From Paulinella micropora (taxonomy: Eukaryota > Cercozoa > Imbricatea > Euglyphida > Paulinellidae), in assembly GCA_019918135.1 (NCBI GenBank), contig WBZZ01002514.1, forward strand, positions 1 to 64,000: DNA of 64,000 bases, in the 5' to 3' direction. A program made the translations under genes and the position numbers. Shown piece by piece: positions 30,431 to 40,560 of this stretch (its first letter is position 1; every line of letters begins with the position of its first letter). The notes under the pieces were generated by a model that did no database searches, had not been told where the DNA came from, and saw nothing but the letters and a program-made list of their open reading frames with translations.

Positions 30431-32746
30431 TTACTCACCAAGATTGAGGGGAGCTTCTGCCCTTGTCATTTCTAATAAAGGAGCCAGCAGCTGCGAGCGC
30501 ATCTCCTTCCAACAAGCGTAGCTATAGCGTGTTGACAAGCCCAAGTCCACGCGGAGGGCCAGCTCTTGGCACAAGATACCCAAACGACGCGGGGTTCCCG
30601 TATCTTGAAGTACATAGCCGGAAATGTCACTCAACGGATTTTGGCTGTATGGGTCGCGCCTGAGAGCCGCCAGGGATTCTTTGAGCTCCAGCACCAGCTT
30701 GTTCCACGGGGGGTGCACGGAACCCTTGTAGGCGGCCGCCTCGACGCGATCAAATAGCATGGCCACATAGCCAGCCAGCCCGCGCCGCGTGTCGTTGCCC
30801 TGGAACCACGGGCGCGCGTAGGGCCACAGGTCAAACGGGCACTGCTTATTGGTGAGGATCGAGAGTGGCCGCTCGGAACGCACCGCGTCGCCCAACGTGC
30901 CAGAGCAGACCAAGAATATCCAGAGTTCGGGCGACAACTCAGGCGGGGCGGCGCGGCGGACGTTGGCGCGTATCGCGGCCATCGCCCGCCGAGCCCTGGC
31001 AGCGCTCAGCCAGAACCGGAGGTCCTTGACGCAATATGCCACCTCACCCTGTGGCGACTTAAAGCAGCGCAAGATCGAAAACTCGCCCCGCAGCCCTTGA
31101 GCGGGCAGCGCGGGCCCGCGCGGCGGCCACAAGAGTGGAGGCGCTCCGCTCTCATTAGGGGAGGCCACGTCAGGCAACCAGAAGCGACCGCAATGAAGCG
31201 GCACGCCCAATGAGCACAGCCCGTGCCAGACTAGGCGCTGCAGTTCAAAAAGCCCGGGCAGATGACTCTGCACTTTCCCCGGCAGGTAACTCTGGAGCCT
31301 AAAGCTGTAAAAAGAAAACTCTTGGCAGCCGAGCGCGCCCGGGCGCGGCCCCGCGAACAGGCGCTGGTACGACCGTCCCCAGGCCAACAAGTGCTGGCGG
31401 TGCATGTCATCTGCGACCGCGGGCCCCGGCGGGGGCCGCAGAGCCAGCGTGAGCCCCAGCGTCGGCGGAGATTTGCTGCTCCAAAGCTGCGCCAGCACGG
31501 CGCCGGCCGGACAGTCCTGCGAGTGCCAGGGCGGGCCACGGTCAATTAGCGTCAGGTGCACGGGCGCCAACAGCCGCAGGGCATCCAGGTCGGCTGCGCT
31601 CGGCTGGTCCCACAGATCGAGGTCGTGCAGCCGTAGCTCTAGAAAAGAAGGTGCAGCGCCCCCAAGAGGCAAGAGCGCCCGGTGCAGCTGCTCCAGGGCG
31701 CCGCGCTCCCACCGTCCGATGTATTCAAGGTCCGGTCGTTGGGATGTCATGTTCATACAAACGCTCAGGCCGAGGACATAGGTCCGGAGCGCCGGGGTGC
31801 AGGCGCGGTCCCAGTCGAGCCCGCCCGCGTCCTCCTCTGTTGCGAGCTTTCGCAGCAGCACAATCAGGTCTTGTGGTTTCACGCCACACCCCGCGACCAC
31901 ACGCCGCAGCCGCGGCCAACGTACCGGCCGTGGTCCTACAGGTAGCACTAGGCCATCCTCCGCGTTCGTGATGCCCCCGATGGCATCGGAACTCCCCGAA
32001 ACTTCGCACACCTCGAGTGTCGGGGCCAATAGTTCAAAGCCCCCGCCCCACAACCGAGGGTCGTCGCAGTCGACCAGTTGCAGGCACCGCAACGGCGGCA
32101 CGGGGCCCGGCTGCGGCCACAGCGCACTCACTCCGTGCGGCCCAAAGCACATCGACTCTAGGCGAAGTTCTTGTACACCAGGCAGACTGTGGCATAGCGC
32201 CTCTTCGAGCGGCGGCCTGACATCGGATGCGAACTCTTCTAGTTCACACTCGTTTTCGAGCGTTAGGGATAAGGCCACCAGCTGGCCTGCGCTATATTCC
32301 GTCCAAGCCCCCAAAAGCTCGGCGGCCGCGTACGCGTCACACTTTAGGGACAGGTGCGTGACGTGGTGGAACCAGCGAAGAGCTAGCTGCAACAAGCGTC
32401 GCTTCCGCGGGAGAATAGGAACCTGCACGGGCAGATGGTTCCGATGGTTTCGGCTGTAGTTGAGCGTGAGCGACGTGCAGAGCTGGGGGTAAACTACTAG
32501 CTCCTCGGCGGCGGATAAGACGTTCTCGGGCAGGTCGACTGTAGACGTTGCGTCGTTGAGAGCTAGGGCCAGCCACAACTGCGGCAGGAGGTACACGTCT
32601 AGCTGCTGTTTCCAGACCTTTGACGTCCGCAGCAGGGACACCAGGTCCTGTTGCGCCAGCAGCCCCACTCCGTGCGAGAAGAAGACTTCTTGCCAATCGT
32701 GGAGGGCGCTAGGGGCGACTGTGCACTGCCGCTTGCGCGGGCGCAT
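30431..32746 (-). CDS. Large F-box/LRR-like protein
   Basis: The start MRPRKRQCTVAPSAL is chosen because upstream in-frame sequence is a C/T-rich repeat; the product is 771 residues. The N-terminal segment WQEVFFSHGVGLLAQQDLVS LLRTSKVWKQQLDVYLLPQLW fits an F-box-like fold. The middle is leucine-rich with irregular LRR-like strands (LRCLQLVDCDDPRLWGG, ELRLHDLDLW). The C-terminal part (RRGLAGYVAMLFDRVEAAAY, CWKEMRSQLLAPLLEMT) is helical. F-box/LRR proteins recruit targets to SCF ubiquitin ligases, and in viruses they redirect host degradation. The identity is from pattern only. The gene looks whole. Pieces of it make up the mosaic at 10.5-11 kb. It is divergent with the next gene. Confidence 0.65.
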   Translation of the reverse strand: MRPRKRQCTVAPSALHDWQEVFFSHGVGLLAQQDLVSLLRTSKVWKQQLDVYLLPQLWLALALNDATSTVDLPENVLSAAEELVVYPQLCTSLTLNYSRNHRNHLPVQVPILPRKRRLLQLALRWFHHVTHLSLKCDAYAAAELLGAWTEYSAGQLVALSLTLENECELEEFASDVRPPLEEALCHSLPGVQELRLESMCFGPHGVSALWPQPGPVPPLRCLQLVDCDDPRLWGGGFELLAPTLEVCEVSGSSDAIGGITNAEDGLVLPVGPRPVRWPRLRRVVAGCGVKPQDLIVLLRKLATEEDAGGLDWDRACTPALRTYVLGLSVCMNMTSQRPDLEYIGRWERGALEQLHRALLPLGGAAPSFLELRLHDLDLWDQPSAADLDALRLLAPVHLTLIDRGPPWHSQDCPAGAVLAQLWSSKSPPTLGLTLALRPPPGPAVADDMHRQHLLAWGRSYQRLFAGPRPGALGCQEFSFYSFRLQSYLPGKVQSHLPGLFELQRLVWHGLCSLGVPLHCGRFWLPDVASPNESGAPPLLWPPRGPALPAQGLRGEFSILRCFKSPQGEVAYCVKDLRFWLSAARARRAMAAIRANVRRAAPPELSPELWIFLVCSGTLGDAVRSERPLSILTNKQCPFDLWPYARPWFQGNDTRRGLAGYVAMLFDRVEAAAYKGSVHPPWNKLVLELKESLAALRRDPYSQNPLSDISGYVLQDTGTPRRLGILCQELALRVDLGLSTRYSYACWKEMRSQLLAPLLEMTRAEAPLNLGE

Positions 32747-33035
32747 CCTCCTCCCAAAATTGCATTCAAGAAACGGGAAAGAGAAAAAACAGAGTGTTCG
32801 CAAAGGAATGGCAGGAGGAAAGGGGGGAGAGAGAGAGAGGGGGAGGGGGGGAGGGGAGGCGTTCCTCCCCCCGTTCTCTCCCCCTTCCCGCTCCCCCCGA
32901 AGGGAAGGGGAGAGATACATGAAAAGAGGCCGTAGCGGCCCGTTCATTTGGCGCTAAATCGTGCTGTTTAGTCATATCACGTCCAAAATCCGACCATATC
33001 ACGCCCCCCGCGAGAGTGTCAAAAAAAAAAGAGAA
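32747..33035. promoter_or_regulatory. Divergent promoter region between two F-box/LRR genes
   Basis: The 289 bases separate two outward-facing start codons. They hold, in order, TTCAAGAAACGGGAAAGAGA, a purine-rich and C/T run, a GAGGCCGTAGCGGCCC palindrome, TTTGGCGCTAAATCGTGCTG, and CGCGAGAGTGTCAAAAAAAA directly before the right ATG. The same blocks recur in the same order at 38,100-38,290 and 40,400-40,530. Confidence 0.55.
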
Positions 33036-34892
33036 ATGTCTCACCAAATTTTCGATCTCCCGGAAGACATTTGCGATCAGCTAACAACCTTGTACCTAAC
33101 ACCGGAAGCCGAGGCGTTGCTTTATGCAACAAACCCCAACTACCCGGCAAGACAGCTAGGCGACGAAAGGGGGGCTGGGCTGATGGCTGCCATGCTGCTT
33201 CACTTTTATTACTACAAAAAATTATCGGCATCATCCCTGGAAGATAACCAGGCAGAGCTTGTTAGTCGGATCGCGGAGGACAGAAAAATACGTATAACCC
33301 CTCTGCCTGTCCCCGAACCTTGCAGCGGGACAAAACGTGATTATTGGAACGCTGCAGAATCGGCGGTCTCTTATGTGCAGAGCACGAGGTACAACCGGGC
33401 GGCCCCGGATAAGTTGGAGCTAAGAAGTCTAGCCCTGTCTGGAGACGACGCGTCCAACCAGAACAAGCACACGATTCTCACCAAGGAGAATGGGAAGTAC
33501 TTTCCTTTGGCAACGCGCTATGGTTATCCACGCATAAAACACCTGTGCCTGCACAACCTAATGCTTTGGCTAGAAAAGGAGGAAGTGCTAGACATACGCG
33601 AATGTCTGTGTGTGGACCTTTGCCTGGTGCACCTCAGGCTCAGGCTGTCGGAGCAGAACGCTCTCAGGTTGTTATCGTGCAGGAATCTCAGGCGGTTCGT
33701 TTTCAGTCAGCACCCGGACGACGAAAAGGGTGCAGTCTCGGGCGGTTTTGCACTGGAAGTGTTCCGATGCCCAAACCTGCGGAGAGTCGAGGCAAGCGGC
33801 GCAGCGTTGGGCTCGCTCGCAGCAACGCTACGAGCCCCTACCCTGAAGCTTGTAAGATCGGGCAAGCGGGGCAAGGACTTGGATATCTACGCCGCTGGTG
33901 TCTGGGATGTATCTGTTTGGGATTGTGATGCCAGGGTCCTCGGCCTCTCTCGTTTAACAGACAGGGCGCCTTTGATGTACGTTGGTCTGAAAGTAACATA
34001 CTGCTCTGGCCTAGAACAAATCAACTTACCCCCCGACCTGAATCTCAGACTCGAGGTCGAATCCTGCCCTCGGCTCCAAAGTATTCACACGGTTCGCGCA
34101 CCTGCGACAAAAGTCAAGAAGCAACGACGACCCGATCTTACAGAGATCAGGGTCTCTCGGTTTTCACGCGCCAACGAGGAGGTAAAGGCGGGGGCAGACC
34201 TAAAGATCTTAGCCACGGGGGTCAACATGGTTATTAAGCTATTGCATAGTGACATAAAAACCCTTTTCCTCGATCCAGACCAAAAGAAGATGCAGAATCT
34301 TACGCTATACATCACGAACTGTCACCTGCTAGAACAAGTTGACTTGTCGACTAGCCTCAGCCCAAAAAAGTTTTATGCCGTTGTTCGGCTTTGTGAACAG
34401 CTGAAGAATTTTATTCTGCCCCAACTCCTGTGCAAGGAGGCAGAACTGATATTAATGGGTTTAGATAATCTTCACAGCCTTTGTTTAGAGAGCGCCGATT
34501 GGCGGGTTTCCAGGTCGCTAAAGCTACTAACAGGCGATTGTGACAAGCTCGAGACTATCCACCTACCTAAGAACATCCGGTGCCGGAAAGCAGAGTTTCT
34601 CTTCAAAGACTTGCCGCTCTTGCAAGATTTATCCATGCCCGAAGGCTGGGATATCAAAGAGCTCATGGTGATTTTTGCACAGTGCCCCAATTTACAGAGC
34701 TTTACCGTACCGCCCGGTTTCAAGTGCCGCAGGAAGCTCACCCTGGATTTTTCGCGGTGCACTAAGATGCCTAAACTTAACCTGCCCAGACTTTCTAAAC
34801 CAACAAACTGGTGCAAAAGATTGGTTGTGCTTCGGCCAAAGACAGGCCCTGTAAAAGAAGAAGAAGAAAGTGCAAAAATCTTTTTTTATTAA
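33036..34892 (+). CDS. F-box/LRR-like protein
   Basis: The ATG at MSHQIFDLPEDICDQLTTLY gives 618 residues. The first 60 residues resemble an F-box. Then come many irregular leucine-rich repeats of about 23 residues with the shape L..L.L..C..L..I.LP (LYITNCHLLEQVDLSTSL, LQSFTVPPGFKC). The protein most likely acts as a substrate-binding subunit. The 3' end is followed by TTTTTTTATTAAATCTCGAC, the common module of this element. A partial paralogue lies at 40,965-41,551 on the other strand. The gene looks whole. Confidence 0.7.
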   Translation: MSHQIFDLPEDICDQLTTLYLTPEAEALLYATNPNYPARQLGDERGAGLMAAMLLHFYYYKKLSASSLEDNQAELVSRIAEDRKIRITPLPVPEPCSGTKRDYWNAAESAVSYVQSTRYNRAAPDKLELRSLALSGDDASNQNKHTILTKENGKYFPLATRYGYPRIKHLCLHNLMLWLEKEEVLDIRECLCVDLCLVHLRLRLSEQNALRLLSCRNLRRFVFSQHPDDEKGAVSGGFALEVFRCPNLRRVEASGAALGSLAATLRAPTLKLVRSGKRGKDLDIYAAGVWDVSVWDCDARVLGLSRLTDRAPLMYVGLKVTYCSGLEQINLPPDLNLRLEVESCPRLQSIHTVRAPATKVKKQRRPDLTEIRVSRFSRANEEVKAGADLKILATGVNMVIKLLHSDIKTLFLDPDQKKMQNLTLYITNCHLLEQVDLSTSLSPKKFYAVVRLCEQLKNFILPQLLCKEAELILMGLDNLHSLCLESADWRVSRSLKLLTGDCDKLETIHLPKNIRCRKAEFLFKDLPLLQDLSMPEGWDIKELMVIFAQCPNLQSFTVPPGFKCRRKLTLDFSRCTKMPKLNLPRLSKPTNWCKRLVVLRPKTGPVKEEEESAKIFFY

Positions 34893-34899
34893 ATCTCGA

Positions 34900-35175
34900 C
34901 GGCCTCTCTCAGGTTCGTGTCGACAGACTGAGAGGTTCTTTTAAGCTGTCCAAGCGCTCGTGGTGTATTGGCAGAAAGTGTACATCCGTTGTACAAAAAC
35001 CAACGGCGGCCGCCATGGCCACCGTTAATAGGACCAGAACTACTGTACACAACACAAACGCCGTCGTCCGACCCGTTACGTAAGAGCCCGGGCCCAGCAG
35101 AAGACAGGCAGTATCTGGACGACGAGTCGCATTAACCACGTCGCCGAGCTTCGGCACGCTCTCGGCCGAGCCCAA
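34900..35175 (-). pseudogene. Partial copy of the tail-anchored membrane protein
   Basis: Corresponds to the last 85 residues of the protein at 15,128-15,664: ESVPKLGDVVNATRRPDTAC, a hydrophobic segment, then CTTDVHFLPIHHERLDSLK. The 5' part is absent and the copy joins an LRR scrap on the opposite strand. Confidence 0.75.
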
Positions 35176-35180
35176 GAAGC

Positions 35181-35873
35181 CACCTTGGTGCTTGGAGGCC
35201 CGCCCAAGCAGCTGAGTCTGGTGGACTGCGTGGCTTGCACAGTGGGGGGCAGGCGGCTGCGTCGCAGCTTGGGGGGGGGAGAGGGGGGGGGGGGGCTGAC
35301 GTGCCCGATGTGCTTAGTGATTTTCTGCAACCTTTCACGGAGAAGAAGCTCCGATTGGTCAATTGCACGCTTGCGCCGCCGACAAATGCGCTAGCCTGGG
35401 AAGAGGCCTTTCGAAAGACGACTGTCGGGCTAAAAGAACTTTCTTGGCACGGTTGCAAATTCGTCGACGATAGGTTTGTCGCCCTGATGTTTGATCCCGC
35501 CGTGCTCTTGTCAGGCCAACGGGGCCAGAGCACGAGCCTAGAAAGCCTGGACCTCAGTGGCACGCGCATCGAGTCCCTGCCTCCCAGGCTGCTGGCACTG
35601 CTCCCCAAGCTCCAGAGCCTACATCTACCTAGCCTCGACGTGCTGGACGCCTGCCTCCGCACCGGGCCTGACTTGTCGGTCCTAGCGCACCTGCAAGAGC
35701 TGCGAGTTGATCGGGCCCTGGATTGGAAATCGCTGTCCAAGTACTTCGGTTTATTGAAGAATGTGCGCTGGCTGGAACTAAGCCTAACGAAAAACACTGA
35801 GCTTTGTGAGCTTCACCAACTGGGAGAGCTATCCACCTGCTTGTTTAACCTGCCCAGCCCGACGTCACAATAA
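35181..35873 (+). pseudogene. Partial F-box/LRR family copy
   Basis: Contains LRLVNCTLAPPTNALAWEEA, ELSWHGCKFVDDRF and SLESLDLSGTRIESLPPRLL, matching the middle of the 42,307-44,129 locus. Both ends are replaced by other sequence, including a G-run near 35,275. It is broken. Confidence 0.75.
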
Positions 35874-36054
35874 AGGGGCTGTAATTTTTCCGGGAAATAC
35901 ACACAATATAATTTGGCGACAAATTTCATTCATTAAAAAAATGAGAAAGAGCGCCGCCCGCAACCAACAAAAAATTGGCGCGCGCCAAGAAAGTGCGAAA
36001 TTTACGCTGGATTAAATCTCGATCTGCCTTTAAAATCAAAGGGATAATTTACCC

Positions 36055-36825
36055 ATGAGGGCACGCCATCTCTGGGAGCTGCTAACGGGAGGCGCTGATT
36101 TAGAGTCGAGTGCCAGCCCCGCCCGCCAGCGAAAAAAAAAGCGCCATTACCACAACGACGAGAGCCCTGCCATCAGCGGCACTAGACCGACCCCAATCAG
36201 CAACCAGGAGATGTCTCAACCACTGCATTCAGGCGCCAACGAGCACAAGCAAGCCGAGGCCTGGCTGAGCGCATTGCGATACCAAATCGGGCACGGCTTA
36301 CAAGCAGTAGCGCTAGACGTGACGTTCCTTGGTGGGTGTCCTCGCGTGCTCAAGACCCTGGCGAACGTTATGAAGAAGCACAAGGGCAGGTTCGACTTAC
36401 AGCTGTGCCTCCGCGAGGGAGAACACATTGAGGAAAAGAGCCGAACCGTTTGCCAAAGCCTAGCGTGGCTTGCCTATCCACTGGCGCGCAGCCTGGAGCT
36501 ACAAGGACTACGCGGGGGGTTGTACAAGCTGCCGCGCCACCGCGAGGGATGTCTAGTGCTGGCCGACTGCCAAGAAGCCAACTTGTTGTTTGAAGGCCCA
36601 CCCCAACAGCTCCGTCTGCTGGACTGCGTAGCTTGTACCACGGCCCTACAACCAAACTCGACAGGCTGGCTCGACAACGGCGGGGTCATAAACAAAGCAG
36701 TCAGGCTCGAATATACGCTCAAAGAGGATCGTGCATTCCGACGCCGCAATCGGCTCCGGTGCCTAAGCCTGGTCCGGGTAGAAGACGTGGAAGTGCAGCA
36801 GAGTTTGGATCGGGCCAGAACCTAA
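36055..36825 (+). CDS. LRR-family protein, set 2, upstream ORF
   Basis: The ATG start MRARHLWELLTGGADLESS gives 256 residues. It is leucine-rich and ends near VEDVEVQQSLDRA. It is closely related to 42,307-43,044, including the unusual start and the segment YQIGHGLQAVALDV. The WELL start and the later LRR-like strands suggest an F-box-less LRR adaptor. It overlaps the following ORF in another frame, exactly as in the paralogue. Confidence 0.6.
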   Translation: MRARHLWELLTGGADLESSASPARQRKKKRHYHNDESPAISGTRPTPISNQEMSQPLHSGANEHKQAEAWLSALRYQIGHGLQAVALDVTFLGGCPRVLKTLANVMKKHKGRFDLQLCLREGEHIEEKSRTVCQSLAWLAYPLARSLELQGLRGGLYKLPRHREGCLVLADCQEANLLFEGPPQQLRLLDCVACTTALQPNSTGWLDNGGVINKAVRLEYTLKEDRAFRRRNRLRCLSLVRVEDVEVQQSLDRART

Positions 36826-37388
36826 GCTGGCCTGGCTTGGATTTGTCGCAGGAAAGATATTCTTTTGTAAATTCTGTTCGTATCCGCTTCCACGGCGCCG
36901 CAGATGACGAACTAGCAGGCCTCTTGGCAGACGCAGGCCTGTCGCAGGACACTGTGCGTTTGGTGCTAGACTATGTCCCCTCGACCTGTACACTTCTGGG
37001 CAAACAACTGCGTTACAGCTTGTTTATGGGCCGCGACCCTAACGAAAGTTCGTATGAGTGGGATGAACATGATCACATGGTGGGTACGTTGGAGTTGGAG
37101 GGTTTTGCTCTTGGGGATAGAGTGCCCGAAGCGCTCGGTGATTTTCTGGAGCTTTTCCTTGAGCAGAGAGTCCGACTGATCAATTGCACGCTTGTGCGGC
37201 AGGCGAACACACTAGCCTGGGCAAAAGCCTTTCGAATGGGGACAACCATCGGACTAAGAGAGCTTTCTTGGCACGGCTGCGATTTCGTTGACGATAAGTT
37301 TGCTGCCCTGGTTTTGGAGCCAATCGGGCCCTGGATTGGAAATCGCTGTCCAAGTACTTTGGTTTATTTAAGAATCTGCGGTGGCTAG
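36633..37388 (+). CDS. LRR-family protein, set 2, downstream ORF
   Basis: No ATG lies at its start, and the protein-like part begins near WPGLDLSQERYSFVNSVRI. It has DTVRLVLDYVPSTCTLLGKQ and LRELSWHGCDFVDDKFAALV as in the paralogue at 42,816. It is shorter than that paralogue, and its last part is rearranged relative to it. A further matching piece lies at 37,399-37,696. The locus looks broken (about two breaks). Confidence 0.5.
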   Translation: MYHGPTTKLDRLARQRRGHKQSSQARIYAQRGSCIPTPQSAPVPKPGPGRRRGSAAEFGSGQNLSWPGLDLSQERYSFVNSVRIRFHGAADDELAGLLADAGLSQDTVRLVLDYVPSTCTLLGKQLRYSLFMGRDPNESSYEWDEHDHMVGTLELEGFALGDRVPEALGDFLELFLEQRVRLINCTLVRQANTLAWAKAFRMGTTIGLRELSWHGCDFVDDKFAALVLEPIGPWIGNRCPSTLVYLRICGG

Positions 37389-37398
37389 AACTAAACCT

Positions 37399-37696
37399 AA
37401 CGAAAGAAAGTGAGTTTTGTGAGATGCGCCTAGTGCGCGAGGCGTGGCACGCCTGGCCTCGACTGACTCGCTGGTGCCTGCGCGACGCGGGCAAAGGCAT
37501 GAGCTTTCAATGCGCCCGGGCGCTGCACCAGCTGGGCGAACCATCCGCCGCCTGCTCGGTTCGGGGCACACTTACTCTGGACCTGCGAGGCACTAAGCTG
37601 GACCTGGATCAGCTGGCACAGTTGCAAACGTGGGGCGGGGCCACCTGCCTGTTTGACTTGCCACCCAGCCCGCTTACGCGGGCTGGAAGAAACTAA
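37399..37696 (+). pseudogene. LRR-family piece, set 2, end
   Basis: MRLVREAWHAWPRLTRWCL and FQCARALHQLGEPSAACSV match the last third of the 42,816 ORF. The piece ends in a CCCAGCCCGCTTACGCGGGCTGG-type palindrome. Confidence 0.65.
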
Positions 37697-38413
37697 ACCT
37701 CCTTCCAGTCTAAAAACGGGGCGCAGGAGAACCGCGGGCGTACATAAACAGGTCGGCCCCACGTTGCAATAAAGGGGCCGTAGCTTTTCCGGGAAATATA
37801 CACAATATAATTTGGCGACAAATTTTATTCATTTAAAAAATGAGAAAGAAAAAAAAAGCAGTGTTCGCAAAAGAATGGCGGGGGGAGAGGGAGGGGAACG
37901 GGGAGAGGGAGGAGAACGGGGAGAGGGAAGGCGCCCCCTCCTTTCTTCTCCCCCCGTTATCCTCCCTCTCCCCGTTCTCCTCCCTCTCCCCGCTCTCCTC
38001 CCTCTCCCCGTTCTCCTCCCTCTCCCCATTCTTCCCTCCCTCCTTCCCTCTTCCCTCTGGGAAAGGGGTAAATCTGAAAACTTGTTTTTGGTGTAACCAA
38101 AAAATTTTGGCGCGCGGTTTTTTTTCCGCGGGAAAACATTCTATTCCCAGCAAGAGCCCCGCGGAAAGAGGCCGGAGCGGCCCCAGCCGAATTTGGCGCT
38201 AAATCGTGCTGTTTTGCAAGGGCACGTGACTTGTGAAAATCGACCCCGGCTAGCCCCACGAGAGAGAGAGAGAGAGAGTACAAAAAAAGAGAATTTTTTT
38301 TAATTAAAAGCTTTTCGGATCGGATTGAAATCTTGAGGAGGTGAACCCCCTTAGATTCCTACAGCCAGCGCCAGCGGGTTGTAGCAGTTTCAAGAGGATG
38401 TTGCGACTGGCGT
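37697..38413. repeat. Repeat-filled spacer
   Basis: TTCCGGGAAATATACACAAT / TTTAAAAAATGAGAAAGA unit, C/T run made of CTCCCTCTCCCCGTTCTC repeats, TTTTTTTTCCGCGGGAAAAC unit, GAGAGA run, and an ATTAAAAGCTTTTC module. The sequence order is nearly the same as at 39,960-40,530. Confidence 0.7.
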
Positions 38414-39781
38414 TCATGTCGCATCCGTGCCACCCCGCTGGCGCGGGCTGGATTGGAGAAAAGGGGGGGCGCGGGGGGGCATGCCCCCCGGCGCGCAGAC
38501 ACGCAGGATCGACGCGTACATGGCCAGGACAAGAGACTCGGAAGCCGAACAGGAAAACGTCGTAAAATACTGGGTGCTCTGAAAATGTTGTTGCAATATG
38601 TGCCCGGGGCTGCTCCCCGCTGAGTCTGGAGCAGCGGCCCGGCTGCTAGCCAACGCCAACGCCGAGTAAAATTCCGCTGGTTTCTCGCACTGAGGCGAAT
38701 GTCCACTGTCTGCTACCACTACGCAGGGCACCGCGCCATTTGACAGTCTGGACAAGTGCTCGCCCTGGTGGCAGGGCATTATAGTATCGCGCTCTCCGTA
38801 GATCAAGGCCGTCGGCACGCTCGTGTTCAACAGCTTGGGCAGCGAGGGGCACAACCAGCGCGCATGCCCCTGTCTCCAGCACAGGGCTATGTTGCTGGCG
38901 ACCAGCAGGTCGCCCACCGAGCACGGGCGGCTCAGCACCTCAAACCAAAACCAAACGTGGGCGGAGCAATCGAGCTGCTCAAGCCACACATAGCCCAGGC
39001 TCTTTACCATCTTGCAACGTAAGAGTCGGTGCAGGGGACTCAGCTTAAAGAACATAGCCCAGTACGTACCCTGCCGGCCAAGCAGAGGAAAAAGCCCCGC
39101 GGGCGCTGCCAAGATCAACCGCTGAATTCTGCAGCTCGCTCGTACTGCTAATGCCGACGCGACGTGCCCGCCAAAGGAATGGCCCAGCACGTCAGGCCTG
39201 TCGGGGCATTGTTGCACTATATAAGACTCGACCATCTCTGCCAACAAGTCGGTAGCCTCTTCCCCTACAACCTGTAGTAGACAGGTGGGGGTGGGCAAGC
39301 GTCCAAACCCAGGCAAATTCAGCAAATGAACTTCGCGGTAAGACCGCAGCCAGAAACGCACAGTGTCCAAATAAAACAAGGCGCCACTCGACACTCCGTG
39401 CACCACGACGATACTTCTGTCAGGAGTCGTGCCGGCGCTGGCCGATCGCGCCCTGACCGAGTGCAGGCGGACTGCAAGATTCCTAGCCGGCAACCAAAGC
39501 TCCTTGACGTCGCTCGTGAGGGTCACGTCTGGGTGCAAGGCCTGAAACCCGCGCAAGATCTCAGACTCGGCCTCGTCGATCAGCTCTGCCTCATCTGGTA
39601 CGCGCTTCGGGCGCGTAACGTACTTGGCAAGCCTAGCCGTCAGCCGACGCCAGACCCAAAGTGCGCTAGTAGCCAACACAAACAATGACCAGAGCAGCGC
39701 TGCTGCGAAAAACAGGCACGGAAGATAGACAACATAGAAGCGAGCATAAGCCAGGCCGGAACGCAGCGAGATCCTGGCCAT
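38414..39781 (-). CDS. Membrane-anchored alpha/beta hydrolase
   Basis: The ATG start gives 455 residues. An N-terminal transmembrane segment (about 16-45) precedes an alpha/beta hydrolase fold. The oxyanion region is SIVVVHGVSSG, the nucleophile elbow is GHSFGG (S202), the acid is YGERDTIMP (D332) and the histidine is DSGHSPQ (H361), so a full Ser-Asp-His triad is present. The closest pattern is the ABHD4/5-like lipase/acyltransferase group. The substrate is unknown but is likely a lipid ester at a membrane. The last 60 residues run into dispersed repeat sequence, so the natural end may differ. Scraps of this gene occur at 21.9, 24.6, 28.7 and 61.8 kb. Confidence 0.8.
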   Translation of the reverse strand: MARISLRSGLAYARFYVVYLPCLFFAAALLWSLFVLATSALWVWRRLTARLAKYVTRPKRVPDEAELIDEAESEILRGFQALHPDVTLTSDVKELWLPARNLAVRLHSVRARSASAGTTPDRSIVVVHGVSSGALFYLDTVRFWLRSYREVHLLNLPGFGRLPTPTCLLQVVGEEATDLLAEMVESYIVQQCPDRPDVLGHSFGGHVASALAVRASCRIQRLILAAPAGLFPLLGRQGTYWAMFFKLSPLHRLLRCKMVKSLGYVWLEQLDCSAHVWFWFEVLSRPCSVGDLLVASNIALCWRQGHARWLCPSLPKLLNTSVPTALIYGERDTIMPCHQGEHLSRLSNGAVPCVVVADSGHSPQCEKPAEFYSALALASSRAAAPDSAGSSPGHILQQHFQSTQYFTTFSCSASESLVLAMYASILRVCAPGGMPPRAPPFLQSSPRQRGGTDAT

Positions 39782-40560
39782 CTTGTACCCAAGCCAAAGT
39801 TCTGTAATTAAAACCTTAACCCACTGAGTACGCAGATGGAGAGATGACCAAGGGGGGTAAAAACGTCTCTTCTCCTACCTCTTGTTCTCCCTTCCAGTCA
39901 GAAAACGGGGCGCAGGAGAACCGCGGGCGTACATAAACAGGTCGGCCCCACGTCGCAATGAAGGGGCCGTAGTTTTTCCGGGAAATATACACAAATATAA
40001 TCTGGCGACAAATTTCATTCATTTAAAAAATAAGAAAGAGCGCCGCCCGCAGAGTGGTCGCAAAAGAATGGCGGGGGGGGAGAGGGAGGAGAGCTGGGAG
40101 AGGGAGGAGAAAGGGGGAGAGGGAGGAGAACGGGGAGGTAAGGGGGGGGGGGAGGGAAAGGGAGGGGGGGAGATGCCCCTTCCCTTTCGTCTGTTTTACA
40201 GGGGGAGAAGGAGACAGGGGGGGGGGAAGGGAAGGCGCCCCCTCCTTTCTTCCCCCCGTTCTCCCCCCTCTCCCCGTTCTCCTCCCTCTCCCCGTTCTCC
40301 TCCCTCTCCCCGTTCTCCCCCCCCCCTCCCTCCTTCCTTCTTCCCTCTGGGAAAGGGGGGGGGGGGAAATCTGAAAACTTGTTTTTGGTGTAACCAAAAA
40401 ATTTTGGCGCGCGGTTTTCTTTCCGCGGGAAAACATTCTATTCCCCGCGAGAGCCCCGCGGAAAGAGGCCGGAGCGGCCCCAGCCGGATTTGGCGCTAAA
40501 TCGTGCTGTTTTGCAAGGGCACGCGGCACATCCCCCTCCTTCCTCGTCCTCTGTAAGCTC
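39782..40560. repeat. Near-duplicate of the 37.7-38.2 kb repeat block
   Basis: Begins with AGTCAGAAAACGGGGCGCAGGAGAACC-type sequence, as at 37,707. It continues through the TTCCGGGAAATATACACAAA unit, a longer C/T and G-run section, TTTTCTTTCCGCGGGAAAAC, and GGCGCTAAATCGTGCTGTTT. A long segmental duplication is the simplest explanation. Confidence 0.75.
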
